Part shown: positions 34,801 to 42,650 of the stretch, one piece after another | How the letters are laid out: every line of letters begins with the position of its first letter | How positions within the stretch are numbered: position 1 is the stretch's first letter | Origin: Pseudaquabacterium pictum | GTDB lineage: Bacteria > Pseudomonadota > Gammaproteobacteria > Burkholderiales > Burkholderiaceae_C | DNA: 64,000 bases | NCBI RefSeq assembly: GCF_005403045.1 | Contig: NZ_BJCL01000004.1 | Coordinates: forward strand, 303,818 to 367,817 | Direction of reading: 5' to 3' | Program-made: the position numbers and the translations under genes | Notes under the pieces: model-generated | What the model saw: only the letters and a program-made list of their open reading frames with translations | Database searches by the model: none | What the model was told of the DNA's origin: nothing

Positions 34801-35932
34801 GCGCGGCGATGGCCATCAGCCGCGCGGCGGAGTTCACCTCGTCGCCCATGGCGCCGAACGACTGGCGCGTGGTGCTGCCGTAGCCGCCCACCCGCATGGT
34901 GCCGCGGGCCACGCCGATCTGCGCCGCATAGGGTGACGCGGCGAACAGCTGGCGCAGCGCCACCGCCGCCCGCAAGGCACGGCCGGCGTCGTCCTCGTGC
35001 ACCTGGGCCGCGCCGAAGGAGCCGTAGAGGTAGCTGCCCTTGTCGCCGATGGTCAGCTCCAGCAGCACGCCGCCGTGGCGCTGCAGCACGCCCTGGGCCT
35101 GGCGCACCAGGCTCTCCAGTGCGCTGGCGGCATGCTCGTCGTGGTCGTGGTCCAGGCCGGTGAAGCGCAGGAACAGCGCCGCCGCGGGCCGCAGGTCGGT
35201 GGTGAACAGGCCCTGGGCAGCCGCCTCACGCTCGGCCACGAAGGGCAGGATCCAGGGGCGCAGCACCGCGTCGTCCGGCAGCGTGTCCGGCAGCGCCGGG
35301 ATGGCCGGCACCACGGCCGCCGGCAGGCCGCTGGCCAGGGCCGGATCGAGCACATGGAACGCCTCGCCGGTGTCGGCGCGGCGCACCTCGGCGGCCTGCA
35401 GGTGCAGCAGGCTGGCGGTGGGCTGGTCGAGCAGGATCTCGCCGGGCAGGGCCAGGCCCTCGCCGGCGGACACCCGGGCCACGGTGGCACCGGCCACCAC
35501 GTCGATGCGCTGGATGGCCGGGTCGCCGACGGCAAAGCGCCGCGCCGGCCCGCTGCTGACCGCCACTTTCACCGCCAGCGCCGGGAATTGCTGCATCGTG
35601 GCCTGCATCGCCAGCGCGCAGTGCGCCGCCCGCGGCGCGGTGTCGGCCACGGTGCCGTCGAACCAGCAGGTGATGGCATCGCCGGCGAAGCCGACCACGC
35701 TGCCGCCGAACCGCTCAACATCGCCGATCAGGCCCTGGTAGACGGCATTGACCTGGCCGCTCAGCGCCTCGACGCCGCGGCGCTCGCCGTGGGCGCGCTT
35801 GAGCGATTCGGTCAGCGCGGTGAAGCCGGTGATGTCGGCGAACAGCGCCGAGCCGGTGGTGCGGTCAGGCAGCGCCTGGCCGCACGCCAGGGCGCGCAGG
35901 CGGTCCTGCGGAAGGTAGGTGTGCAAGGCCAT
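31805..35932 (-). CDS. Tandem class III cyclase-AAA-TPR protein, soluble-adenylyl-cyclase-like
   Basis: 1375 residues with the layout of mammalian soluble adenylyl cyclase: two cyclase domains, an NTPase, then a long TPR tail. Domain C1 (about 25-200) keeps both metal aspartates, Asp33 in FADITGFTAL and Asp85 in FAGDAITCW. Domain C2 (about 250-415) lacks the first metal Asp but keeps Lys298 in GDKGSY and the transition-state pair Asn367 and Arg371 in VNSAARLM. One complete C1:C2 active site is therefore predicted. A Walker A (GEAGMGKS, 466-473) opens the AAA/STAND-type region, and TPR helices fill about 830-1370. No membrane segment. Gly81 replaces the C1 Lys that in human enzyme contacts bicarbonate, so bicarbonate activation is doubtful. 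Product (cAMP or cGMP) is inferred. Confidence 0.9.
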   Translation of the reverse strand: MALHTYLPQDRLRALACGQALPDRTTGSALFADITGFTALTESLKRAHGERRGVEALSGQVNAVYQGLIGDVERFGGSVVGFAGDAITCWFDGTVADTAPRAAHCALAMQATMQQFPALAVKVAVSSGPARRFAVGDPAIQRIDVVAGATVARVSAGEGLALPGEILLDQPTASLLHLQAAEVRRADTGEAFHVLDPALASGLPAAVVPAIPALPDTLPDDAVLRPWILPFVAEREAAAQGLFTTDLRPAAALFLRFTGLDHDHDEHAASALESLVRQAQGVLQRHGGVLLELTIGDKGSYLYGSFGAAQVHEDDAGRALRAAVALRQLFAASPYAAQIGVARGTMRVGGYGSTTRQSFGAMGDEVNSAARLMAIAAPGEILVSARVRHAVADEFTVEARPPMAIKGKAEPMPVFAVGDRRQLRAIRLQEPAAALPMVGRDAESRHLAQRLAQALQGQGRIVGITGEAGMGKSRLVAEGIRQARREHLIGYGGACQLDGIHTPYLAWQSIWTAFFDLDPALPLRKQIRQVAGEVALRAPEHAEAWPLLGAVLGLDLPDNPFTQALQPKDRKALLETLLLRCLASAAREAADDGSGLLLVLEDLHDADPLSLDLLVLVAQAIATLPVLLLLTWRPPEAGETQAVGARLAGLPHMEELVLGGLTALHTEQVIRAKVAALFPERPAAVRPALVERITQRAQGNPFYIEELLNYLHDRGIDPRDPVAPDALDLPASLHSLVLSRIDRLTVAQQLALKVASIIGRVFRVADLHGYYPQLGSLDALKADLMALDRLGLTPQELPEPDPSHLFKHLVTLEVSYESLAHATRVALHGRYARYLEETPPDRLAPLVPQLAHHYARAEERDKACHYLRRAGEQAAAAFANDEALSHFGRALDWLPAGDTAGRFDVLLRREAIHDLQGRHDRRRADLDALQALVPVQADPVVAAAQVATRRAKLALDSGDWAAARLSAQAAIGAIEADARAAARSTGLLVDALLLDTRALFFAGEAAGAPPLLARALALARAAGDARAESATLSQTGLLHWHLGDYDAAEAALTQAMALARATGQARAQIDILNNLGVVAKSRSRHADAVGRYEQAQPLARRIGDRSGEAMLFNNMGSACLAAGDFYQAGLHAEQAARIFAALNEPTQHGLALVNRAEAHRELGQFAQAQALGHQALGLLRSSGFRRGEAIVLENLGLVEQALGHHDGALQSIHAALALAQEIGARATQASTLHHLGVLHTSAGRFDAAAPALDQAAALLQELGGGLAALEVQAAQAELALARGGPQAAATALDHLQGLLPLLLSPAPLVDGALLPMLLYRVGCQVLHACGDPRTATLVARARDELQARSARIPDAALRRGYLQLADHRAIADGPA

Positions 35933-36038
35933 GGGCGGAGGGGGCGGGCGCCGGTGGCCATCGGGTGCGCTCCGGCGCGATCGGGCGCGACGGTAGCACG
36001 GCCCTGGCTGGCAGCGCTCCGGTGGTTAGAGTGCACCC

Positions 36039-36674
36039 ATGGATTCCCTGCTGCGCACGACCACCGGTGCCCCGGCCGCCACCTTGCTGCTGCTGACCAT
36101 CCTGGTGGTCAGCGCCCTGGGCCTGACCCGCTGGCCGGGCCTGGTCACGCAGCAGCTGCTGCGGCCCCATGGCCTGGCCCGCCGGGGCGACTGGCACACC
36201 CTGGTGACCAGCGGCTTCATCCACGCCGACCTGATGCACCTGCTGTTCAACGCCTTCACCTTCTGGGCTTTCGGCTTCGGGTTGGAACGGGCGCTGGGCA
36301 CGCCGCTGTTCGTGCTGCTGTATGCCGCCGGCCTGCTGGTGAGCAGCGGCATCACCGCCTGGCTGCACCGGCGTGAGCCGGGCTACGCCAGCCTGGGCGC
36401 ATCGGGCGCGATCTCGGCGGTGCTGTTCGCGTCGATCGTGGTGTTCCCGCAGGCGTCGATCTACATCCTGCCGTTGCCGTTTCCGATCCCGGCCCCGGTG
36501 TTCGCGGTGGCCTACCTGGTGTTCAGCGTGCTCGCCAGCCGCGCCCGCACCGGGCGCATCAACCACGATGCCCACATCGCCGGGGCGCTGACCGGCGTGG
36601 TGTTCATGGCGCTGGTGGCGCCAGGCTCGGTGGGCCAGGCCCTGGGCGGGCTGTTCGGTCTGTTCGGCAGCTGA
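36039..36674 (+). CDS. Rhomboid-family intramembrane serine protease
   Basis: 211 residues with six predicted membrane helices. Catalytic Ser122 lies in LGASGAISA and His179 in NHDAHIAGAL; IHADLMHLLFNAFTFW carries the conserved His-x3-Asn that stabilises the oxyanion. It cleaves membrane helices within the bilayer. A single-gene unit between the divergent cyclase gene (106 bases) and the convergent response regulator gene, whose stop begins 3 bases away. Substrate unknown. Confidence 0.92.
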   Translation: MDSLLRTTTGAPAATLLLLTILVVSALGLTRWPGLVTQQLLRPHGLARRGDWHTLVTSGFIHADLMHLLFNAFTFWAFGFGLERALGTPLFVLLYAAGLLVSSGITAWLHRREPGYASLGASGAISAVLFASIVVFPQASIYILPLPFPIPAPVFAVAYLVFSVLASRARTGRINHDAHIAGALTGVVFMALVAPGSVGQALGGLFGLFGS

Positions 36675-36676
36675 TC

Positions 36677-37603
36677 TCAGCCCAGCTCCCGGCTGGCCAG
36701 CGCGGCCGCGGCGGCGCGGGTCTCCACACCCAGCTTCTCGAACACATGCTCCAGGTGCTTGTTGACGGTGCGCGGGCTCATGCCCAGGATCTCGGCGACG
36801 TCGCGGTTGGTCTTGCCCTTGGCCACCCAGCTCAGCACCTCGGTCTCGCGCGGGGTGAGTGCGGCGGTGGCCAGGCGCGAGGGCGCGGCTTCGCCGGCGG
36901 CCTGCAGGCTGAGCAGCCACATCACCTCGCCCAGGCCCACCGCGCCCAGGCGGCGGGCCACCAGCTGGCGGCCGTCGGGATGGGCGCGGCGGGCCAGCGC
37001 ATCGGCCGTGCCGGGCTGGTCGGTGGCCGCCAGCCAGGCCGCCGCGGCGGACGGCACGCCGGCCGGTGCATCGGCAAAGCCCTCGGCCAGCCAGCGCTGG
37101 GCCTGGGGAGATTGCCAGGCGATGCGGCCGCGGCCGTCGACCACCAGCACGCCGTGGCCGCCCACGTCGACCGCGTCGCGCGCCAGCCGCACCGCGCGGG
37201 CATTGCGCACATGGGTGGCCAGCCGGGCCTGCACCTCCTGCGCGCGCAACGGCTTGACCACATAGTCGACACCGCCGGCATCGAAGCCCTCGACCACATG
37301 GGCCGTCTCCGACAGGCCGGTCATGAAGATCACCGGGATGTGCGACCAGGCCGGCTCGGCCTTGATGCGGCGGCAGGTCTCGAAGCCTGACCAGCCGGGC
37401 ATCAGCGCATCCAGCAGGATGGCGTCGGGCGTGACCAGGTCCAGCCGGGCCAGCGCCGCCTCGCCGCTGTGCGCCACCAGCACGGTGTAGCCGTCGGCCT
37501 CCAGCACCTGCGCCAGCGCGCCCAGGCTCTGCGGCATGTCGTCGACCAGCAGCACGATGTCGCCGGTGCGGTCGGGGGTTGGCATGTCGGGCAGCATGGT
37601 CAT
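36677..37603 (-). CDS. Response regulator, REC plus LuxR-type HTH
   Basis: 308 residues from the ATG at 37603, which overlaps the kinase stop (ATGA). Receiver domain 15-130: acidic pair in LLVDDMPQS, phospho-accepting Asp in ILLDALMPG, Lys in VVKPLRAQ. A PAS-like middle (GVLVVDGRGRIAWQS) follows, then a LuxR helix-turn-helix at about 240-300 (LTPRETEVLSWVAKGKTN, VAEILGMSPRTVNKHL). Co-translated with the NCS1-permease kinase, so it is the cognate output of that sensor; the divergent urt/fmd operon is its likeliest target. Confidence 0.92.
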   Translation of the reverse strand: MTMLPDMPTPDRTGDIVLLVDDMPQSLGALAQVLEADGYTVLVAHSGEAALARLDLVTPDAILLDALMPGWSGFETCRRIKAEPAWSHIPVIFMTGLSETAHVVEGFDAGGVDYVVKPLRAQEVQARLATHVRNARAVRLARDAVDVGGHGVLVVDGRGRIAWQSPQAQRWLAEGFADAPAGVPSAAAAWLAATDQPGTADALARRAHPDGRQLVARRLGAVGLGEVMWLLSLQAAGEAAPSRLATAALTPRETEVLSWVAKGKTNRDVAEILGMSPRTVNKHLEHVFEKLGVETRAAAAALASRELG

Positions 37604-40600
37604 GCGGCGGCCTCGTCGGCGGCATCGTCGGCATCCACGGCGGCGCGCAGGCGGTCGGCCAGGTCGGTGAAGGCGAAGCGCTCGACCAGGCCGCGCAGCA
37701 GCGCCACCTCGTCCTGCAGCGCCGGGTGGGCAGCGGCCAGCGCATCCAGCGCCTGGTGCAGGCCCTGGGCATGGCCCAGCCGGGCCAGGCGCAGCAGCGG
37801 CGCGGCCTGGGCGGCCAGCAGCGCGCTGGCTGCCGGCACGGCCGCCGGTTGTGCCCAGCCGGGCACGGTGAGCTCGGCCACCCATTCCAGCTGCAGGTGC
37901 TTCTGCAACGCCACCAGCAGCTCGCTCTCGATCACCGGCTTGTCGACGAAGGCCTGGGCGCCGGCCGCCTCCAGCTTGTCGGCGCGGTTCTCGAAGGCAT
38001 TGGCCGAGACCATGATGATGGGCATGGCCGGCATCGGGGCGCCGCTGGCCTCGGCCAGGCGCTGCTCCTGGCTGCGCAGGCGGCGCGCGGTCTCCCAGCC
38101 GTCCATGTCGTCCATGGTGATGTCCAGCAGCACCGCGTCGGGCCGCTGGTCGGCCACGCTCTCCAGGCATTCGCTGCCGCTGGCGGCCTCGCGGATGGTG
38201 AAGCCCAGCGGCAGCAGCATGCCGGCCAGCATCTGCCGCTGGGTGGGGTGGTCGTCGACCACCAGCAGGCTGCGCCGCGCGCCGATGTAGCCGGTGACCG
38301 GCCGGTGGTGGGTGACGCTGCGCTGCGCCGGCGCGGCGATCTCGCTCAGGTACAGCCGCACGGTGAAGGTGCTGCCCTCGCCCGGCGTGCTTTGCACGGT
38401 CAGCTCGCCGCCCATCAGCTGGGTCAGCAGGTGGGTGATGGTCAGGCCCAGGCCGGTGCCGGCGTCGCCGCTGCGGCGGCCGGCGCTGCCGCGCTCGAAG
38501 GGCATGAAGATGCGCTCCAGGTCCTGCTCGGCGATGCCGATGCCGGTGTCGATGACCTGCAGCCGCGCCACCTCGCGGCTGAAGTCGATGCGCAGGGTGA
38601 CGCTGCCCTGGTCGGTGAAACGGATGGCATTGCCCAGCAGGTTGATCAGGATCTGGCGCAGGCGCTTGGCATCGGCGCGGATGTAGGCCGGCACCCGGCC
38701 CTCGGTCTGCAGCGTGAAGGCCAGTTGGCGGGCCGCGGCCTGCGGCGCCACCATGCGCACCAGGTCGTCGAGGAACTCGCGCACCGGCAGCGGCGCCGGA
38801 TCGAGCCGCAGGCGGCCGGCCTCGATGCGGGCCAGGTCCAGCAGGCCGTCGATCAGGCCGTGCAGGTGCTCGCCGCTGCGGTGGATGGTGGCCACGGCGC
38901 GGCGCGGCTCGGGCGTGAGCCGCTCGTCCTTCAGCAGGATCTGGGCATAGCCCAGGATGCTGTTGAGCGGCGTGCGCAGCTCATGGGTGATGCCGGCCAC
39001 ATAGCGGGTCTTGGCCTGGTTGGCGGCCTCGGCCACATCCTTGGCGGCCTGCAGCGCGGCGTCGGTGCGGCCATGGGCCTTGATCTCGCGGGTCAGCAGC
39101 TGGTTCTGGCGGTTGCTTTCCTCCTCGGCGCGGTGGCGGCTCTCGCTGGCCAGCACCATCCACCAGGCACCCACGGCCAGCGCCAGCGCCAGCAGCGCGA
39201 AGGCCTGCAGGAAGGGCGCGCGCAGGGCCGCCGGGTCCAGCGTGCGCAGGCCGTTCAGGCTGGCCTGCTGCTCGTAGACCACGCCCAGGATCACCGCCAG
39301 CAGCCCGATCAGCGAGACCACCACCACCAGGTAGTGCGCCACGCGGAAGTTGATGCGCGCCGCCAGCTGCGCCGGCAGCAGCTGGGCCAGCGCGGCACGC
39401 ACCTGCTCGGCGGTGCGGCTCTCGGTCTTGCAGCGGTCGTGGCAGCGCGATTCCAGCGTGCAGCACAGGCTGCAGATCGGCGCGCCGTAGGCCGGGCACC
39501 AGGCCATGTCGTCGGATTCGAACGGGTTCTCGCAGACCGAGCAGCGCACCGATTCACCCGGCTTCCAGCGCGGCGGATCGGTGCGCGCCAGGTACCAGCG
39601 GCCGCGGGTCCACCAGGCCAGCAGCGGCGAGATCACCAGGCTGGCGCCCAGCGCGATGAACGGCGCATAGGCCTGGGCCAGCGGGCCGAAGGCGCCGGCA
39701 TAGGCCACCACCGCCAGCGTGGCGGCGGCCAGCATCGCGCCCAGGCCCACCGGGTTGATGTCATAGAGGTAGGCGCGGCGGAACTCGATGTGCTTCGGGC
39801 TCCAGCCCAGGGGCTTGTTGATCACCAGGTCGGCCACCAGTGCGCCCACCCAGGCGATGGCCACGTTGCTGTAGAGGCCCAGCACACGTTCGAGCGCCTC
39901 GAACACGCCCAGCATCATCAGCAGCACGGCGATCAGCACGTTGAACACCAGCCACACCACCCGGCCGGGGTGGCTGTGGGTGAGGCGGGCGAAGAAATTG
40001 CTCCAGGCCAGGCTGCCGGCGTAGGCGTTGGTGAGGTTGATCTTGACCTGCGAGACGATGACGAACAGCACCGTGGCTGCCAGCACCCAGCCCGGGCTGC
40101 TGAAGACATAGGCGAAGCCCGCCATGTACATGTGGTTGGGGTCGATGGCCTTCTCGGGCGGTACCTGCTGCTGCAGCACCAGGAAGGCCAGGAAGGCACC
40201 ACCCAGCATCTTCAGCATGCCCGGCACGATCCAGCCCGGCCCGGCCACCAGCACCGCCGCCCACCAGCGGCGGGCGTTGCGGGGTGTCTTCTCGGGCAGG
40301 AAGCGCAGGTAGTCGACCTGCTCGCCGATCTGCACCACCAGCGAGAACGCCACGGTGGCGGCAGCGCCGAACATCACCGCATCGAAGCCGGCGCTGCCCG
40401 AGACCTTGCCGGCCAGGCTGGTGAACTCGGCGAAACGCTCGGGCTCCTTCCAGGCCACGAACAGGTAGGGCAGCACGAACAGCGCCAGCCAGATCGGCTG
40501 CGACCACAGCTGCAGCCGGCTGATCAGCGTGATGCCGTGCATCACCAGCGGCACCACGCCCAGCGAGGCCACCAGGTAGCAGAGCCACAGCGGCCAGTCC

Positions 40601-41037
40601 AGGGCCATCTGCAGCGCCAGCGCCAGGATGGCGGCCTCCAGCGCGAAGAAGATGAAGGTGAAGCTGGCATACACCAGCGAGGTCAGCGTGCTGCCCAGGT
40701 AGCCGAAGCCGGCGCCACGGGTCAGCAGGTCCATGTCCAGCCCGTACTTGGCGGCGTAGTAGCTGATCGGCAGGCCGGTGAGGAAGGTGATCAGCCCCAC
40801 CACCAGGATGGCCCACAGCGCATTGCTGAAGCCGTAGCTCAGCGCGATGGCACCGCCGATGGCCTCCAGCGCCAGGAAGCTGGTGGCACCGAAGGCGGTG
40901 TTGGCCACGCGCGCCTCGCTCCACTTGCGGAAGTGGCGCGGCGTGTAGCGCAGGGCGTAGTCCTCCAGCGTCTCGTCGTTGACCCAGCTGTTGTAGTCAC
41001 GGCGGATGCGGAAGATCTTCTGCGGGGCAAGCGCCAA
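37600..41037 (-). CDS. NCS1-type permease fused to hybrid histidine kinase
   Basis: 1145 residues. A TTG at 41037 is preferred because GGAGG lies five bases upstream and no ATG is suitably placed; a TTG at 41079 would add 14 residues. Residues 1-480 are a 12-helix cytosine/allantoin-type NCS1 permease (RRDYNSWVNDETLEDYAL at its start). A Cys cluster follows (RCSVCENPF ... PICSLCCTLESRCHDRC), then two membrane helices, a HisKA domain with His in GITHELRTPLNS, an ATPase domain (NLLGNAIRF, DTGIGI, GTGLGL) and a receiver with Asp in VLLDITMDDMDG. A transporter-fold receptor for a nitrogenous solute is implied. Operonic with the LuxR-type regulator and divergent from the amide-uptake operon. Confidence 0.9.
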   Translation of the reverse strand: MALAPQKIFRIRRDYNSWVNDETLEDYALRYTPRHFRKWSEARVANTAFGATSFLALEAIGGAIALSYGFSNALWAILVVGLITFLTGLPISYYAAKYGLDMDLLTRGAGFGYLGSTLTSLVYASFTFIFFALEAAILALALQMALDWPLWLCYLVASLGVVPLVMHGITLISRLQLWSQPIWLALFVLPYLFVAWKEPERFAEFTSLAGKVSGSAGFDAVMFGAAATVAFSLVVQIGEQVDYLRFLPEKTPRNARRWWAAVLVAGPGWIVPGMLKMLGGAFLAFLVLQQQVPPEKAIDPNHMYMAGFAYVFSSPGWVLAATVLFVIVSQVKINLTNAYAGSLAWSNFFARLTHSHPGRVVWLVFNVLIAVLLMMLGVFEALERVLGLYSNVAIAWVGALVADLVINKPLGWSPKHIEFRRAYLYDINPVGLGAMLAAATLAVVAYAGAFGPLAQAYAPFIALGASLVISPLLAWWTRGRWYLARTDPPRWKPGESVRCSVCENPFESDDMAWCPAYGAPICSLCCTLESRCHDRCKTESRTAEQVRAALAQLLPAQLAARINFRVAHYLVVVVSLIGLLAVILGVVYEQQASLNGLRTLDPAALRAPFLQAFALLALALAVGAWWMVLASESRHRAEEESNRQNQLLTREIKAHGRTDAALQAAKDVAEAANQAKTRYVAGITHELRTPLNSILGYAQILLKDERLTPEPRRAVATIHRSGEHLHGLIDGLLDLARIEAGRLRLDPAPLPVREFLDDLVRMVAPQAAARQLAFTLQTEGRVPAYIRADAKRLRQILINLLGNAIRFTDQGSVTLRIDFSREVARLQVIDTGIGIAEQDLERIFMPFERGSAGRRSGDAGTGLGLTITHLLTQLMGGELTVQSTPGEGSTFTVRLYLSEIAAPAQRSVTHHRPVTGYIGARRSLLVVDDHPTQRQMLAGMLLPLGFTIREAASGSECLESVADQRPDAVLLDITMDDMDGWETARRLRSQEQRLAEASGAPMPAMPIIMVSANAFENRADKLEAAGAQAFVDKPVIESELLVALQKHLQLEWVAELTVPGWAQPAAVPAASALLAAQAAPLLRLARLGHAQGLHQALDALAAAHPALQDEVALLRGLVERFAFTDLADRLRAAVDADDAADEAAA

Positions 41038-41273
41038 TGAAACCTCCAGAGGCTGGGAAACGGCAAAACCCGCAAGCAAGAAGCGATCCCAGGGCAGCGC
41101 GCGCCGCCCGCCCAGGTGCCAGGGGAGGCGAGTCTGACGCCCCGCCGCGCCACCGGCACTGCGTTGAATGACGTATTCGGCCTGCGCAGGGCTTCTCCGA
41201 CAGTCGTGGCCATGGCGACTGACGCCGTCAGCACCGTCAAGCCCACGACGCCTTCCACCCTGGAGAACCCCGC
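41038..41273. promoter_or_regulatory. Divergent control region, sensor kinase / urt-fmd operon
   Basis: 236 bases that must hold both promoters. I see a short dyad CTGAC-gcc-GTCAG (41219-41231) about 40 bases before the urtA start and GAAT-gacgt-ATTC (41166-41178). Either could be a half-site pair for the LuxR-type regulator. No convincing -35/-10 or sigma-54 element: a GGCAC...TTG near 41156 has the wrong spacing. Confidence 0.35.
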
Positions 41274-42536
41274 ATGTCGAACCCGCATGACCATGATCTG
41301 AAGTCGGCCCAGCGCCGCCGCCTGCTGCAAGGTGCCGCCGCGGTGCCGCTGGCCGGCATCCCGGCCTGGGCGGCTGCCCAGCCCTTCCCCACCGCCAAGG
41401 TCAACACCACCGGCAAGGCCATCACCGACACCGAGGTGACGGTGGGCCAGCTGCACTCGGGCACCGGCACCATGGCCATCAGCGAGACCGGCTCCATCCA
41501 GGCCGAGCAGCTGGCGATCGACGAGATCAATGCGATGGGCGGCATCCTGGGCCGCAAGATCAAGGTCATCAAGGAGGACGGCGCCAGCGACTGGCCCACC
41601 TTTGCCGAAAAGAGCAAGAAGCTGCTGGTCAACGACAAGGTGGCCGCCGTGTTCGGCTGCTGGACCAGCGCCTCGCGCAAGGCGGTGCTGCCGGTGTTCG
41701 AGAAGGAGAACGGCATCCTCTACTACCCGACCTTCTACGAGGGCCTGGAGCAGAGCAAGAACGTGATCTACACCGGCCAGGAGGCCACGCAGCAGATCCT
41801 GTACGGCCTGGACTGGGCGCAGAAGGAGAAGAAGGCCAAGACCGTCTTCCTGATCGGCTCGGACTACATCTGGCCGCGCACCTCGATGAAGATCGCCCGC
41901 AAGCACATCGAGAACTTCCAGAAGGGCAAGGTCGTCGGCGAGGAGTACTACCCGCTGGGCAGCACCAACTTCGGCAGCCTGATGAACAAGATCAAGGTGC
42001 AGAAGCCCGACCTGATCTTCACCGCGGTGGTGGGCGGCTCCAACGTGGCCTTCTACAAGGCACTGAAGGCCGCCGGCATCACCGGTGACAAGCAGCTGCT
42101 GCTGACGCTGAGCGTCACCGAGGACGAGATGACCGGCGTGGGCGGTGAGAACTTCCAGGGCTTCTACTCGTCGATGAAGTACTTCCAGAGCCTGGACAAC
42201 GAGAACAACAAGAAGTTCGTGGCCGCCTTCAAGGCCAAGTACGGCAAGGACGCGGTGATCGGCGACGTGACCCAGGCCGCCTACCTGGGCCCGTGGCTGT
42301 GGAAGGCCGCGGTGGAGATGGCCGGCAGCTTCGACGTCGACAAGGTGGTGGCCGCCTCGCGCAGCGGCAAGATCGAGCTGAAGACCGCCCCCGAGGGCTA
42401 CGTCAAGCTCGACCCCAACCACCACCTGTGGAGCAAGTCGCGCATCGCCATGGGCATGCCCGACGCCACCTTCAAGGTGGTGGCGGAGAGCCCCAACCTG
42501 ATCAAGCCCGATCCGTTCCCCAAAGGATATCAATAA
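41274..42536 (+). CDS. urtA: Urea/short-chain-amide ABC transporter, substrate-binding protein
   Basis: 420 residues. Tat-type signal (SAQRRRLLQGAAAVPLAG, cleaved near AWAAAQ) and a type I periplasmic-binding fold of the UrtA/AmiC group: VGQLHSGTGTMAISETG, KEDGASDWPTFAEK, FGCWTSASRKAVLPVFE. UrtA and the FmdD-type amide receptor are hard to tell apart; formamidase downstream and no urease favour short amides, perhaps with urea. GGAG ribosome site nine bases before the ATG. First gene of the operon, separated from the permease gene by a palindromic repeat that may keep receptor expression higher. Confidence 0.92.
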   Translation: MSNPHDHDLKSAQRRRLLQGAAAVPLAGIPAWAAAQPFPTAKVNTTGKAITDTEVTVGQLHSGTGTMAISETGSIQAEQLAIDEINAMGGILGRKIKVIKEDGASDWPTFAEKSKKLLVNDKVAAVFGCWTSASRKAVLPVFEKENGILYYPTFYEGLEQSKNVIYTGQEATQQILYGLDWAQKEKKAKTVFLIGSDYIWPRTSMKIARKHIENFQKGKVVGEEYYPLGSTNFGSLMNKIKVQKPDLIFTAVVGGSNVAFYKALKAAGITGDKQLLLTLSVTEDEMTGVGGENFQGFYSSMKYFQSLDNENNKKFVAAFKAKYGKDAVIGDVTQAAYLGPWLWKAAVEMAGSFDVDKVVAASRSGKIELKTAPEGYVKLDPNHHLWSKSRIAMGMPDATFKVVAESPNLIKPDPFPKGYQ

Positions 42537-42540
42537 CCCC

Positions 42541-42601
42541 CCCCGAAGCGGCTTCGCCGCTCCCCCCCAGGGGGGCCACCCCAGTGGCCCGGCGAAGCCG
42601 G
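42541..42601 (+). repeat. REP-like palindromic repeat inside the urt operon
   Basis: Nested inverted repeats in 61 bases: AGCGGC-ttc-GCCGCT, CCCCCC-a-GGGGGG, GGCCAC-ccca-GTGGCC, CCGGC-gaa-GCCGG, plus long-range GGCTTCGCC (42550-42558) pairing with GGCGAAGCC (42591-42599). It starts 4 bases after the urtA stop and ends 49 bases before urtB. The form is typical of dispersed Burkholderiales intergenic elements. As RNA it would be a stable block protecting the urtA 3' end. Confidence 0.6.
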
Positions 42602-42650
42602 TTCCACGGGGTGTGTTTGGTTTGACGGTGGACTGCGTGGGAGCGTTGGC

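Noticed and set aside
31832..34936. A 1034-codon open frame on the plus strand opposite the tandem cyclase
   Set aside because: Same composition artefact; the minus-strand protein has clear cyclase, AAA and TPR motifs.
37579..41040. A 1153-codon open frame on the plus strand, opposite the permease-kinase gene
   Set aside because: It is rich in Gly, Gln, His and Arg with no domain, and its openness follows from the high-GC codon bias of the real gene on the other strand.
41150..41170. GGCAC...TTG resembling a sigma-54 element before the urt operon
   Set aside because: Only four bases separate the boxes and the TTGC is incomplete.
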